Position numbers and translations under genes: made by a program | Notes under the pieces: model-generated | What the model saw: only the letters and a program-made list of their open reading frames with translations | Database searches by the model: none | Told to the model about the DNA's origin: nothing | DNA from: Scalesia atractyloides | Taxonomy: Eukaryota; Streptophyta; Magnoliopsida; Asterales; Asteraceae | Length of the DNA: 64,000 bases | Direction of reading: 5' to 3' | Assembly (NCBI GenBank): GCA_947069175.1 | Contig: CAMTDV010000023.1 | Span: 91,758,240-91,822,239, forward strand | Shown here: positions 19,430-32,480 of the stretch, piece by piece | How positions within the stretch are numbered: position 1 is the stretch's first letter | Layout: every line of letters starts with the position of its first letter

Positions 19430-21209
19430 AAAATATACATTTCATAAACATATTAAAAATATATTATTTTGGTGGAAAACTAAAAATATATATTTTTAGA
19501 ACTAATCTTAAAAATAGATTACTTTTAAGATGCATACACTTACCAAGCATACGGTATATATATTACTTTGGATATATCTTAAAATTATATATTTTAAGAA
19601 TATAAAATTTGTATATAATGAATACAAGAATATGCGTATTCCTATACGTATAAATACATGCCAACATATACTACTAACACTTGGTGAAAATACATTATAC
19701 AAGTTTATACATAATCATCAGAATACGACTTTAAATACAAAAATACTCATAATACAAGTATACCCATGCTTAGGAATATACACGTGTATAATACTTAACA
19801 AATAATACATTTGGTCATGTATACCATAAACACATGCACATGAATAATTACATATTAAGACATGTTGAAAATAGATTATTTTTAACAAACCCATCGTAAT
19901 TACAAATGATATATAAGACGACACATACAAATAATATGAGTTAAATTATAATATTTTGACTAATATATCGAACTTGGGATTATATATAATTATGAAGAAT
20001 TATATATGGACATACACTTTGACGATGATTATAAATCGCGACTAACAAATAAATATATTCTAAATATATGAAACATATCCGACAACGGCATCGTCGAGGC
20101 AAGCGGGTGGAACCCGATTTTGAGAAGTCATAAACACATACATCTTACTCGTGCGAGGCACAGAGATAAGTGGACTAAGCCCGTACATACAGCACACGAG
20201 ATACAAGAATTATATATTATATATTATATATATATTTGATGGAAATATATATTGACTTCATACATCGAAAATACAACTCAAAGGAACATAATTCTGAACA
20301 AGTCTTAATAAATATTTAAGACAAAAGAGTTGTACATAAGTCGTTACAAAGACCAAAGTGTCTAACAAAACCTAGCACGTTTATAGGTTGCGATACAAAC
20401 CGAGGAAACCGTACGTGAGATAAGCAAAGTTTATGGTATGCAATTCAGTGAGTTCATCGGGGGGAATACATGTACAATGGTATGATAAGCTAGGGAATGA
20501 AACAACTTAGATCATGTGTGAATAGGGTGGAACTTAAGCACCATTAATCTTGTTTAGACCACGTACAAAAGGTTAGACCTATCGGGTGTTGGCGAGCCCC
20601 ACTCTTGGTCATGGACCCTCATAGAAGAGTGCATTTGTTGTCCCGGTCGAGGTTATTTGATGTAAAATCGTCTAGGTTTGGATGCTTCCAATGTCGTCGC
20701 ACATATTAATGTCCTTGCAAAATATTAATGATCAACAATTTTATTAACGCTTTACATACCGGGTTTTGGTATAATTACAACATATATTTTTTTAATGGAA
20801 CTATCACATGCAGCTAAAAGACATGAACTCGCTAACTTTTGTTGATTTTTCAACTTAACATGTATTTCAGGAAACTAATGGACCAAGCGGGGAACTTTTG
20901 TCAAGAAAGCAATGGTCAAGACTCCTTGCCACTTTTGAAGGGTTTGCTTGTTATATGCCGCCTTCTTGCGATGATATAATGATCAAATCCTTAACATTTC
21001 AAAACTTGTATTTTTGTTGTACGATACTTTGACATCTTATTTAAATTCGATGGTTTGTAAACAAAATACTTAACTCATGTTGCGTTGGAAACATTTATGG
21101 CAATGGCATTGGAGCTTTGTTTTTATTCATTTAGTATGTTCACTTATATTGTATGCAATGAGAATCAATCAGATCATACCTCGCGCTTCCGTCTATGAGG
21201 AGTGTGACA

Positions 21210-21374
21210 ACAACAACAAAAACAACCATACCCAGTAAATTCCGCCAATAGCAAAGCTAATGGTAGGGTCTGGGGAGGGTGGGATGTAGGCAAACCTTTC
21301 CTCTATTGTTGAGGATAGAGAGGCTGCTTCCAAATAGACCCCCAGCTCTGTATCAATAAGCACTAAAAGAGTTC
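21210..21374 (-). mobile_element. 3' end of an RTE-type LINE
   Basis: On the minus strand this is the familiar 3' end of plant RTE LINEs: a segment including CTATCCTCAACAATAGAGG, then CCCTCCCCAGACCCTACC, ending in a GTTGTT-type 3' tail. It joins the reverse-transcriptase fragment at 22871-23235 once the inserted hAT element is removed. Confidence 0.7.
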
Positions 21375-21382
21375 CAGAAAAC

Positions 21383-22862
21383 AAGGGGTGAGCATTTGGT
21401 AATACCCGACCCGAGAACCGAACACCATATAAATCAATAGCCAAAATAATACCCTACATTTAGGGTTGGTTCCGGTTCCCTTTAATCTCGGTTCCAGGTA
21501 AAAATCGGGTCTTTACCCAAACCTAATAAGTAATCAAAATCCATTCAATTCAATCCTGCAGCAACGCATTTCAACAGTGTTTTTGAGGATCGAGTTTAAT
21601 CCTGCATCGATGTGTTTCATCTACAATCAATATCTAGTTTCCATTTCACTTTTATCCAAGTTACACCATGTTTTAGGTCACGTAAGTTTAGTGCCGAACC
21701 ATGTTTAGATAGTAATTGACTTTCACATGATTTTTTGATGGTTTCTATGTATTTCAGTAATACAACGATCTTCCGACTAAACATCGCCTTAGGAATGCAC
21801 ATACAATGGTTTATATCGCTTTTCTGACATCATCATCCCTCGTGTTCACTCGTTCAGGTAATCTTTCTGGTTCGCAAAATCGAAATTATATATACTGTCA
21901 TACTGAGTCTGAATTTGCGCAAGCTTTGATTCACAATAAAAAACAAAGGATACTATATCATAGAATTTGACTAAGTACAAACCAATTTATATGAATTGAA
22001 GACAATTAAACAAAACATAATAAAAAAACAACATATTAAAGCCTTCATCAGTTCATCTGATCTTTTGCATTTTGCGCCACAATTGCTCCCTAATTTTCAA
22101 TATTTTCTGCAAAAAAATATAATTGATTTTAAATAAATTAGCATAAACGGGTAACGTAAAGTAAAATAGTAGTTTGGTTCGATCATGTAACTACCAGGGC
22201 GTTGCCGACATCTATTAAGATGTCTTATCAATGCGGTTATTCTGTTTTTTACTCGGTCTGCGCGACGACCATTGCACAGTGCTTGCATCTTACCTTTTGA
22301 TTCCCATGATCATCCGAAAACTTTACAAATTCGTCCCAAACTTTAGAATTTAACACATTTGTTCTCTTTCTAGCCATCTAAGTTTACTCAACAATAAAAA
22401 CCGAATAAAATTCTAATAACAACATGCTATTCGACACTGATCACTGTATTGTTTGTTATAATCTAAACTAATTTGAATTTGTATGTTGCTTTATTAGGGA
22501 AACAAAGTACCTTGTGAATCATGATTCTTGAAGAAGCAATGATGAAAAGTTTATAATGGACAAGATAAATGTATGAATGATGCATGCAGACTTTCAAGTT
22601 GCGTATGTGTAAATGAGGGTAACAAGCTAAATCATTTATTCACTTATGGGCCTTAGCCCAAAGAAAAATTAATAAATACCTATTAATTCGGCCCGGTTCT
22701 TTTATTTTCAGGTTTACTTGGTATTTGGACCAGAACTGACCCGACATCATGTGAAAAAGAGGAACCGACTTGATACCCAACTGATACAATACAGTTGGTC
22801 TCGGTTTAATTTAGGGCGGTTCTCGGTTAATTTCGGGTCGATCCTAAATATGCTTACCCCTA
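21383..22862 (-). mobile_element. hAT transposon remnant inserted in the LINE
   Basis: The termini are AAGGGGTGAGCAT on the left and ATGCTTACCCCTA on the right, a hAT-type pair with one changed base. They are flanked by a perfect 8-bp target duplication CAGAAAAC (21375-21382 and 22863-22870). At 1,480 bp it is far too short for a full transposase but still carries a BED zinc-finger fragment on the minus strand, so it is an internal deletion derivative. Confidence 0.93.
22190..22377 (-). pseudogene. BED zinc-finger fragment of a hAT transposase
   Basis: Starting from the minus-strand ATG at 22377, the frame gives MARKRTNVLNSKVWDEFVKF, then RCKHC and, after a one-base frameshift near 22250, ITALIRHLNRC. 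That CX2C...HX(n)C arrangement after a VW..F segment is the BED zinc finger that plant hAT transposases use to bind their ends. A splice-donor-like GTAGTT follows. The dimerisation and catalytic regions are absent. Confidence 0.8.
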
Positions 22863-22870
22863 CAGAAAAC

Positions 22871-23235
22871 TACCGAGACAAAGGAAGTAGTGAAAGCAAA
22901 AACAGTAGAGTGAAGGTAAATATAGCATCATAGAAAAACATACGCATATCCATAAACATAACGTAATACAATCATCCTCCAAGACCACATAATGTGTAGG
23001 TGAATCTATACCCCTTATGACAACGTCCAACCACATCTAACATAACCCATAAAACTCCTAAACTTTAATCCTACGTCTCCATGAACTCCTATCTTGGACC
23101 ATGTCCTAGAGAGGTGCATTTCTATCAAATCCTGCCAAATCCGCTCATCCCACATCAATTTGGGTCTACCTCTACCACCCCTTCCATCTACTGTGAGGGT
23201 TTCCACTACTCTAACAGACGCCATTAACAATTAAG
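22871..23235 (-). pseudogene. RTE LINE reverse-transcriptase C-terminal fragment
   Basis: The minus strand encodes RVVETLTVDG, GRGRPKLMWDERI and EMHLSRTWSKIG, matching the C-terminal tail of plant RTE-clade LINE reverse transcriptases (GRPKLTW...DL.ELHLSEDM). It lacks the polymerase core, so this is a 5'-truncated LINE, as is usual for these elements. Confidence 0.8.
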
Positions 23236-24248
23236 CGCACCCATATAGGAGACAAGGAGGGTGTCCCTCAAACATTTAAAGAGACCTCATTCAAATTTTG
23301 TTTTCAACAAATGCCCAAAACTAGAAACTAAATAAAACAAGGGTAAGGCATACAATGCACCATAGTTTTTCTATCACGTTCTACTTAAGGGAAACAATCT
23401 TAAACATCCACAATTGGTTTGTGGTTAATTAATTTATTTTCTTGTCGTCATTATGCTCTTTCCTACAAAGGCGCTGTCAGTGATGGGACTCATTTTATAG
23501 CAAGTGATATCTTCTACTTATGACAACCTTTAGCTTTCTTGAACTTCGTCCGGTTTAATATATAGTTTTACATCCTCTATTTGATGTTGTCAACACTTTC
23601 TTAATCTCTGATTGGTGTCCCACCTCGACCCTAATCAAACCCTATACATAACTTCATGGGTTGGTCTTGATCTAGTCTCTTGACTTAAACCATTATCTTT
23701 GGTATTATGGATTAACCCTAACCATACTATATGGCAATATCCTTTTTAAAGATATATAGTTTTAATGTGTCACTGTAACGTTGCAAGTGTTATTGAATAA
23801 GATTGAAGGGGTATGGTTCTAAATCCTGCGCCAGCTACATGAGATGAGCTCATGTCGCGCACAAAGAGTCATACCTAGAATCAGATGAACTTTAATACTT
23901 AGTTCATTTCGCAAAAGAATAGCGTGAGCTTAAGATGCGCAAGCCTCGAAGCACCAGCAGGATCAATCGAGATAGTACTACTGGTACTGATGTCAGAGTA
24001 GATAGCCAATAGGCGCATGACAGGCTGTGCTCAACAACACTCCACGTTTAGCAATCGTTCAGGGGACAATGAGTACCCAAGGAAACCTACGTGTCACTAA
24101 TCACCGTGCGCCAACCACTACTCCATGATCTCCATTTAGCTGCTGATGGTAGACCCGACAACAAAGACAATAACCAAGCCACGTGGATCCATTCAACGTG
24201 CGCCAACTCCCTTTCGCCTGCAAACATTAAGAGTCGTACTTGAGGAGG
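23236..24248. other. Unassigned intergenic sequence
   Basis: I see no gene, tandem repeat or terminal repeat that I can name. The part from about 23800 to 24240 has higher GC and many CACGTG-like words, and could be old transposon sequence. Confidence 0.4.
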
Positions 24249-24507
24249 TGATATGCACCAAATGCAACATATAAATTATATTAAAATAAGGTATAAAAAA
24301 CCACATTATGTACTGATGTTGGAAAAGTGTGTTTCTTTGTATATTTTTGATTTACAGGATTAAAAGAGCTTAAATGTACAAAAGGAACAAATTAACGGCA
24401 AAAACCAACATAATAACAAAAGAAGGAAAGTTGATACATCATACCGACCCTCCAAGTTTCACCACAAGATCAAAAACAACAAATTAGAAGACAAGCACGA
24501 GGCTGTG
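24249..24507 (+). mobile_element. Left part of an older LTR, split by the second gypsy-type element
   Basis: TGATATGCACC is a plausible LTR start, and the sequence to 24507 reads straight into 30349 once the inserted element and one copy of its target site are removed (GCACGAGGC + CCGTGCCCCACTCC). The text resembles LTRs of large plant gypsy elements of the Tat/Athila type. The family assignment is by impression only. Confidence 0.5.
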
Positions 24508-25823
24508 TGTAACGCCTCGCTTTTTCGTACTTTCCTTAATTAGAAAGTGTAATCTATTTCTATTTATGGAAACTTGTATTCGTATTTCATTTCCCAATCT
24601 TACAATCCGAGACTTTGATCGTAATAAAATTCATACCTGATACATACTTGCCTTACATGCATTTAATTGTTAAATACATGTTTACATACAAACCGATACT
24701 TGTTATACGTGCAAAAAATACGTTCATATTCGATACCTAAAATATACTTACATATACATTATACACTTGAAAACATGCAAAATATCAAGTTTTACCATGA
24801 AATGAAAGATAAACTAAGTTCAAGGACTAAAAATAGCATAATCCGCAGATTTTTGTTTCTGCTCATGGATTGGGCAAAAGTGTATTTGTTGGATTGTGCT
24901 TCTTGCATTTATACTCACCTAACTCAACCCCCAAACCTCAACTATAAATACCCACCTCCTCCCACACTCATTTCACACCTCAATCATCTATTCTTTTCTC
25001 TCTAAAAGCTCTAAGAGTTCTCTTCTTCTAAAGATTCAAGGTTTCAAAAGATAACTCGGTGTTCCTCCAAGCCCTTCATGGAAGTAACAAGGGAAGCTTT
25101 CGCAAAACCATGAGTACACTCGACCCACTTTTCATTTAAAACACTTTTGGGTGTAACATGTTTATTATACCAAATCACAACACTTAAACTTTATGAAATG
25201 CACAAACAATCCTATACACATGAACATTTGATACACTTACGTGATGCTTATATCTTGGATATTCTTTATGTGATATTTAGTCATTAACTTGTTTTAAGCC
25301 TTCGTTTGACATGTATAGCGCTATAGGAATTCACGCATCCTCCTCCATCGCATAAACTTGAGGCCATGTTAAAACATGTATTTGCGTTAAGGGTTTGGCT
25401 AGTAGTATTGCATGCCTTGTATATGCTCTTGTAAAATCATAGTTGCCATGAGGATTTGTTTAAACTTTAATCGTATACGTATGTTATGCTTAAACTTGTG
25501 TACTCGCCTTTGCTTTTGCATTGAATTGTTATTTTAAAACATGTTACAGGTTGATGAAGAGGATGCTATGAAATCAAATAGCAAGGACTTAGATACACAC
25601 ATTTAGACGTTTAGGTTAATGTTGTTGTATCAATTTTGTTGTATTGTGTTATTTAAACTTGTTAAGTTTAATTGTTGTATTTGTTTCAATGTTGTATTTT
25701 GACAATTATTCTTGAAATGAAATTCGACTTTAAATTAAATATTGTCATTATTAGCGTTGTGAGCAATGAGCAATCTCGTTATCGTCTCACTCCGATGTTT
25801 CCGCCATCGGTTGGGGTGTAACA
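24508..25823 (+). mobile_element. 5' LTR of the non-coding gypsy-type element
   Basis: It starts TGTAACGCCTCGC and ends GGTTGGGGTGTAACA. A TATA box (CTATAAATA, 24942-24950) with a pyrimidine-rich downstream stretch marks the likely promoter. Confidence 0.92.
24942..24950 (+). promoter_or_regulatory. TATA box of the second gypsy-type LTR
   Basis: CTATAAATA followed by CCCACCTCCTCCCACACTCA is a standard plant core promoter. The same box is in the 3' LTR near 29467-29475. Confidence 0.7.
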
Positions 25824-25826
25824 GAT

Positions 25827-25838
25827 TGGTATCAGAGC
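25827..25838 (+). other. Primer-binding site of the second gypsy-type element
   Basis: TGGTATCAGAGC, three bases after the LTR end, is complementary to initiator methionine tRNA. Confidence 0.9.
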
Positions 25839-28800
25839 CATAACTATAGGGAATTAGGTAGAATTGTCATGGTCAACCTAGTCTACAGTTGCAAGTACCC
25901 ATTTCGACCATTCTTGTTTATGCTTAAAACTTTATGCTTCCTACTTTGCTTCTCCTCTTTTCTTTTGGTCTTAATACATATACATGATGTCTTTCCTAAG
26001 ACATTTTTACACAATACGCACTTTGAAGACTTGAAGACACTCGTAACACAAACGAGACGAGTTCACTAAAATAGGCGTGAAACCCACAATTTGGTGAACG
26101 ACTCTCATTCCGCTATTCTTATTCTTTTTGCTCGAATTTGTAATCAAGTTAGGAGTGAAATCCACATCTTGATGGAAAAATTTCCAATTCAAACTCTAGT
26201 GGACCCTTACCAATGAATCGGGATATGCTCTTCGTTTGGTAAGTACCAACCATGCTTAGGGTACGAAATCGTCAAGTTAGGGGTGAAACCCGCACCTTGT
26301 CGATTAAGTCCCACTCCTCGATTTTTGGATCTCGCCAAGGTTTCGATTTTTCGATCAGTTAGAGACGTGTAGTACCTAGAAGGGTAAAATGCCGTTAATT
26401 AGAGCATTTTACCTATAGGCCAAGCACGTTCCTCTAATTTGAAAGGATCTTCGATTCACTTTGGAATAATCGACGCTTCTCAACCAAAGCATTCTAATAT
26501 TTACTAAGCCTATATTTATGCTATCTCAATTTCTATGTGTTTAATACTTATTACCTCGTTCATTTCGAACCCGATGCACAATTCGCACATCTTTCGCAAT
26601 CATAAACCAATAATAATTCTCGCAAACCAACTAAATTTATACTCGTATGCAATCATGCGTGTTTTTACTTTTGAATACTTGTTATGCTTATGTCATCTAT
26701 GTGAACTCATACGTATTACTTACATCCTCAAACGTGACTTTTTTGTCGAACACTTAGATATCAGTTTCGCAAAACTCAAGCTGGAGAAATGAGTCAAACT
26801 CCAACTCGACTATTTTTGTAACAATCACTATATCAAACTTATACTCAAACCTTTTATCATTGTTTCATTTTTTCTCATTTATGCATAAACCTCAAACCTT
26901 ATTATTTTATTCAAACAATTTCTCACCCTACAATTTATTTACGTAAATTACATACACGAAACCCTAATGATACTTTAAACTTTCTTTCACAATTTCCAAA
27001 AACCTTTATGAAATGCTACCTATCAACTTAGTCGGTCAAACGAACCTATTGCCCTCGATTTTCACAACTCGTCGAAAACACACTCACTTTATACTACCAT
27101 TGCTTAAGGCATTTTTCAACGAAAACCTTCTCTACATACGTATAAGTACTCTGCTAAAATACTTTTCAAAAATTTAAGTTTTACATGAAAGTTTTCAAAA
27201 CACGACTCTTCTTACATCAATAAAATAAAATAAAGCAAGCTCACTATTTTACAACCTTTTCAAAATATGCAAATCTAAATCTGAACACATGGGCAGAAAA
27301 TTTCATATGCTAATACAAATTTTAAAACAACAGTAGCGTTTCTTTTTACAAACCACATTTTACATAAAAATTAATACTTTTCTCAATATTCACCAGACAT
27401 TCACAAATTTGGTCCTTTATTCCGACAAACCCGACTTATTTTATTTCAACCAACTCAATGTTTTGACTCAAGCAACCATACACATGCATATCGCCTTACA
27501 CGTTTCTATTTACATTGTCAATATTACATAACAATATTACGCATATCACCATTACACTTCGTACTTTACACACTCGCAACTTCATGGTAACTTATATATG
27601 TTAAATCCATTTTATGCCACCTATATGCTCGATACTACCTGCTAATATTATACGTATTTGTCTTCAATCATACTCAAAATTTATACATTTGCACTACTTG
27701 GTAGTCATACTTGAAATCTATAAGTAGGCATAACCCGAGTGGTTTCGCCTACGTTCGACACACTCATACATACATACATCATGCTTACATACTTAATTTT
27801 TATACACTATCTTACATTACCCTTTGCTTATTAGATGTAACCTGACCCGTACACTACTAGTACAAACTATGCGGATCATACACAAACCAAAATAATCGCG
27901 GGTGCACATGGGATTATATTGTAGACACATGAAAATCATAGTGGGTTCTACTGTGTATCGCAACACGGAACGTAACATGATACCGAATAGCGAAACAACG
28001 TAACATGGTGTGAACATGGTGGATACGCCGTTGGTACTTCCTATATATAAGTGTCCCTACCATGTTACCAAACTTTCGTAAAACGTGCCATGAGAAATTC
28101 GGTGTTTTCCCAGACCTTGTTAAATACATTTGATTCATAACAAACTTTGGTGACCCCACTTCGAAATGATTAGTACTCGATTACCCATGACAAAGCTTCT
28201 TCTCAAAAACCGTTAGCTTTAACCGCCACAACAATCACTAGCATCTCTCAACATTCCATGTCGCATTTTATCCGATATTCATACCATTTTTACCCCTCGC
28301 ATACACCTACCGAATCATTCACTACCATAACGATTTTCCCAATTCTTCCCTTAACCTTTCATCCAAACTTTATTTACAGCAAATCAGCCTAAAACGTTCA
28401 ATCCATTTTTATAAATATCCCCACCGGCTTAATTTGGTCAAAATGTTCCTTTTCTTTTAAAACTATCTTTCACTCTTATCTACGCGCAAACTTCAACCAG
28501 TCGGTCTATACGCCAAAACCTTTTAGAAACCATAAATATTTACCATCCTAGTTCTCTCCAATAAACATTTTTTTTCTACAACAAGTGATTTTACTAATAC
28601 GCTTTAGAACTGACAAAACTTTTCTTACAACTTTCGGTGCGGACTGCTCACTTTAATTAAAATACATCCATAGTCGTACTAAAACCTTCCTTTAGGTCGC
28701 ACTCTTTTAAAATATTCATTCCAATGAGTTGTCCAGACCCAGTCAAACTCACTTGCTTATACACACACATACACGTTTTTACTTATCCTTATACACGTTT

Positions 28801-29013
28801 ACGATTGGTGTCTCAAAAACACCTTAGTCAAACAAATTCCTTTCAAAACCTACCATTTTTATCCTTCAAGATTTCGATACATATTGACACACTTATACAT
28901 GAACACCACAAAAACTTTAAACTTCAAAATCTTGATTTTGGCCAAACATTTACACCAACATGACATCTTTTCCAAAGTCTTCCTCTTGAATAAATTTCGG
29001 GACGAAATTTCCT
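25839..29013 (+). other. Interior of the second gypsy-type element, no coding sequence
   Basis: The interior is AT-rich with no conserved Gag, protease, polymerase or integrase motif in any frame that I could read. A short frame beginning ATGAGTCAAACTCC near 26789 sits where gag would start but closes at once. The sequence reads like long-decayed or replaced internal DNA. Confidence 0.7.
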
Positions 29014-29026
29014 AAAGGAGGGGAGA
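29014..29026 (+). other. Polypurine tract of the second gypsy-type element
   Basis: AAAGGAGGGGAGA lies immediately before the 3' LTR (TGTAACACC at 29028). Confidence 0.88.
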
Positions 29027-29027
29027 C

Positions 29028-30348
29028 TGTAACACCTCGCTTTTTCATACTTTTCTTAATTAGAAAGTGTAATCGTATTTCTATTTATGGAAACTTGTAT
29101 TCGTATTTCATTTCCCAATCTTATAATCCGAGACTTTGATCGTAATAAAATTCATACCTGATACATACTTGCCTTACATGCATTTAATTGTTAAATACGT
29201 GTTTACATATAAACCGATACTTGTTATACGTGCAAATACTCATACGTTCATATTTGATACCTAAAATATACTTACATATACATTATACACTTGAAAACAT
29301 GCGAAAATATCAAGTTTTACCATGAAATGAAAGATAAACTAAGTTCAAGGACTAAAAATAACATAATCCGCAGATTCTTGTTTCTAGCTCATGGATTGGG
29401 CAAAAGTGTATTTTTGGATTGTGCTTCTTGCATTTAATACTCACCTAACTCAACCCCAAACCTCAACTATAAATACCCACCTCCTCCCACACTCATTTCA
29501 CACCTCAATCATCTATTCTTTTCTCTCTAAAAGCTATAAGAGTTCTGTTCTTCTAAAGATTCAAGGTTTCAAAAGATAACTCGGTGTTCCTCCAAGCCCT
29601 TCACGGAAGTAACAAGGGAAGCTTTCGCAAAACCGTGAGTACACTCGACCCACTTTTCGTTTAAAACACTTTTGGTGTAACATGTTTACTTATACCAAAC
29701 CACAACACTTAAACTTTATGAAATGCACAAACAATCTATACACATGAACACTTGATACACTTACGTGATGCTTATATCTTTGGATATTCTTTATGTGATG
29801 CTTTATTCATTAACTTGTTATAAGCCTTTGTTTGACATGTATAGCGCTATAGGAATTCATGCATCCCCCTTCATCGCATAAACTTGAGGCCATGTTAAAA
29901 CATCGTATTTGCGTTAAGGGTTTGGATAGTAGTATTGCATGCCTTGTATATGCTCTTGTAAAATCATAGTTGCCATGAGGATTTGTTTAAACTTTAATCG
30001 TATACGTATGTTATGCTTAAACTTGTGTACTCGCCTTTGCTTTTGCATTGAATTGTTATTTTAAAACATGTTACAGGTTGATGAAGAGGATGCTATGAAA
30101 TCAAATAGCAAGGACTTAGATAACACATTTAGACGTTTAGGTTAATGTTGTTGTATCAATTTTGTTGTATTATGTTATTTAAACTTGTTAAGTTTAATTG
30201 TTGTATTTATTTCAATGCTGTATTTTGACAATTATTCTTGAAATGAAATTCGACTTTAAATTAAATATTGTCATTATTAGCGTTGTGAGCAATGAGCAAT
30301 CTCGTTATCGTCTCACTCCGATGTTTCTGCCATCGGTTAGGGTTGACA
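29028..30348 (+). mobile_element. 3' LTR of the non-coding gypsy-type element
   Basis: It matches 24508-25823 with scattered substitutions and small indels. Its end has changed from GGGGTGTAACA to AGGGTTGACA. Open frames at 29391-29579 and 30198-30482 are chance frames in or across the LTR. Confidence 0.92.
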
Positions 30349-31505
30349 CCGTGCCCCACTCCAGATTCCAGAGAAGAAAATACGAACAGAAGCAGACAAG
30401 AGACACGGGGCCATGTTCCATGGGCACGGGCCTGTGGTTAACTCCCAAATATGCAAAATCTTGCATAATACAGCAAGTATAAGGCCACGGGGCCGTGTGA
30501 GCATCCGAACTGACACAACTCATTAAATGAAGACATGAAGAATGAGGGACGGGGTCGTGCCCTCTGGGCACGGGGCCGTGTGAACTGTTTGTTTCCAGCT
30601 ATAAATAGGGGTGCTTGGTTCAATTGCAATCCATCCCTTGGCAAACCACTTTCTCACACCTGCAACCATTCCACCACCACAATACCACTATCATCCACCG
30701 CATTTATCCATCATCCATCTTTAGAGTTTGTAGTAGTCCCGGGATCCAAGATTGATCGTAAGAGTTTTTATCAAACAAAGCAATGCTTGGCTAATCTCTT
30801 ACATCACTTGGTGAAGACAAGTCATTTTATGTATTACTTTTTATTTCCAATCTTTGGTTAAAATTTTAATTCAGTTTGTATTGATGACTTTAATTACTAG
30901 TTTTTTTTATATTGAAAGTGAACTCTATTCTATCATCTCTTCATATTTTATTGATTCACTCATTCGTGTCTTTACGGTCTATATAAAGCATGTTAACTAC
31001 CTGGAAGGGGGTTAAAAGGGTGGTTTGGGTAAAGTTCTTGCCTAGTTCAGTGTATAGATCCTTCGAGAACTTGATTCAAGCTTATTAGGACTTCCTTTGA
31101 GGCAGATTGAACCAGATCGGCTGAAGTAATAACGGCTTGAATCCCTTATAATAAAACTACTATTAAAACTTTAAACCGGCCTTGCGGGACTGTATCCCTG
31201 CTGACTCAGACAAATATGGCCGAGGGTAGCGTTGCCTCTAAAACAGGGACATACCACTATAACTAAGATAATCTCTTAAAAACCCAAAGTGCGAATAATC
31301 AAAATATACGTAAAAGATGAGTGTAACCAAGTGATTCTATCTTGTCTATTCGCACCTTTTCTTTATTTTAGTTTCTTTATTTAATTTATAAAAATCTTTT
31401 CTCAAAATTTGTTTAGATTAGACGTTGACGATATTCCGGTATTAAAGCTCTTGTGTATTTAGACGACCCGGTATCTTACCATCACTATACTACGCCAACG
31501 ATGGG
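30349..31505 (+). mobile_element. Right part of the older LTR with CACGGGGCCGTG motifs
   Basis: It continues the LTR that starts at 24249. It contains four CACGGGSCCGTG-like palindromes (around 30397, 30422, 30484 and 30570), a TATA box (GCTATAAATAGGG, near 30599) and a long transcribed-leader-like tail. The right boundary near 31505 is a guess from the change in sequence character. Confidence 0.5.
30385..30585. repeat. CACGGGGCCGTG palindromic motif cluster
   Basis: The word CACGGGGCCGTGTGA and near copies (CACGGGGCCATG, CACGGGCCTGTG, GACGGGGTCGTGCC, GGGCACGGGGCCGTG) recur in 200 bases upstream of the LTR TATA box. They are GC-rich palindromes in otherwise AT-rich DNA and are probably LTR regulatory or structural repeats. 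Confidence 0.75.
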
Positions 31506-32464
31506 TACACTTGTCGTAGTGTGTTGTAGAGAGTGATAGTATTATATCGTGTTTTATAAATTTAACACTTGATAAACGAGTAACCAATTGATCCAGACAA
31601 ACCAATTGATCGTGGATAATTGCATGAATGTGGTGTAGGCTAGAAATTTTAACTCGTTTTCGACGATTATCCGTACCCACCATAGACCCGATCAAAATCA
31701 ACGGGTTTGTGACCTGACATACAACATGCGACCCGATCACATTACTCATTCATAATTTCATCTTAGCATCTTTGTTTATATGGATATCGTGATTTGAACA
31801 AGTAAATACTCCCTATAGTTACTTCGAATTTTTAAGTTCTTCTAAATGTATCTTTGTTGATAACATTTAAATATGTTTAAAATCATTGTATACTTGTATT
31901 GTTCCCATCGTAAAATAATCTTTTATTTTTGTATAAACGCCAGCATCCGAGGCTTGTTGCGATAATTTACCCAATTTGGCCGGCATGAAGAAACAAATAA
32001 TCAATATTTTATTTCTACACCAAGTTGTGTATATGTAATTTTTTTTGGTTTGTTATTTCGAAATCATGATGATAGATAAACACTATGTTCTTTTTTATGT
32101 ACTATTTTTCTATAACTTTATTATAGTTTTAGATTAATATTTATGAATGGAATAAGTTTATTATATAAGACTAGTCTCACAAAACTAAAATACTCATAAA
32201 ATATATTGTTTTACCGTCAAAAGTCAAAATTTAAAACTCCTACTATGCAGAAGCGTAGACGGAATGCGATTGAGGTGGCTTTTAGCGATGGGATGTATCT
32301 GAAAACCGTCATATACCAGTCATGAGAAACCGGGAAACCTAAACTGTTCCTAAGGAACGACGTCAATTGTTATTATATATAATTTTGGAAATATCTAAAA
32401 ATAAATAAAACTTACATTTAGTACCCCTTTTCCGGTTATTGACACGTTGGGGTGTATATAATAT
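31506..32464. other. Unassigned intergenic sequence
   Basis: I see no gene. The open frame at 31459-31749 (minus) has no family resemblance. The sequence is AT-rich. Confidence 0.4.
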
Positions 32465-32480
32465 AATAACTTTTATAAAG

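Larger units (their letters stand above)
16252..21209 (+). mobile_element. Probable old Ty3/gypsy LTR sequence
   Basis: No coding sequence is visible in these 5 kb. The right end CCTCGCGCTTCCGTC...GTGTGACA is a typical plant gypsy LTR terminus, and the sequence from about 16980 to 17200 resembles a transcribed leader with a splice-donor-like CTAGTGGTGAGT. No primer-binding site follows 21209, so this would be a solo or 3' LTR. The left end is not identified and probably lies left of 5269, because the younger gypsy element seems to have inserted into this sequence. It is interrupted by the inverted-repeat element at 18245-19429. Confidence 0.45.
24508..30348 (+). mobile_element. Non-coding gypsy-type LTR retrotransposon
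   Basis: The LTRs are 24508-25823 and 29028-30348 (about 1.32 kb each), with a primer-binding site, a polypurine tract and a 5-bp target duplication with one mismatch (CTGTG / CCGTG). The 3.2-kb interior has no recognisable gag or pol. What is left is a pol-end-like TTTCGGGACGAAATTTCCT before the tract. This is a large non-autonomous derivative that would rely on a relative's proteins. Confidence 0.9.

Noticed and set aside
30198..30861. Open frames of 94 and 108 residues
   Set aside because: They cross the LTR border and the CACGGGGCCGTG repeat block, with no family resemblance.
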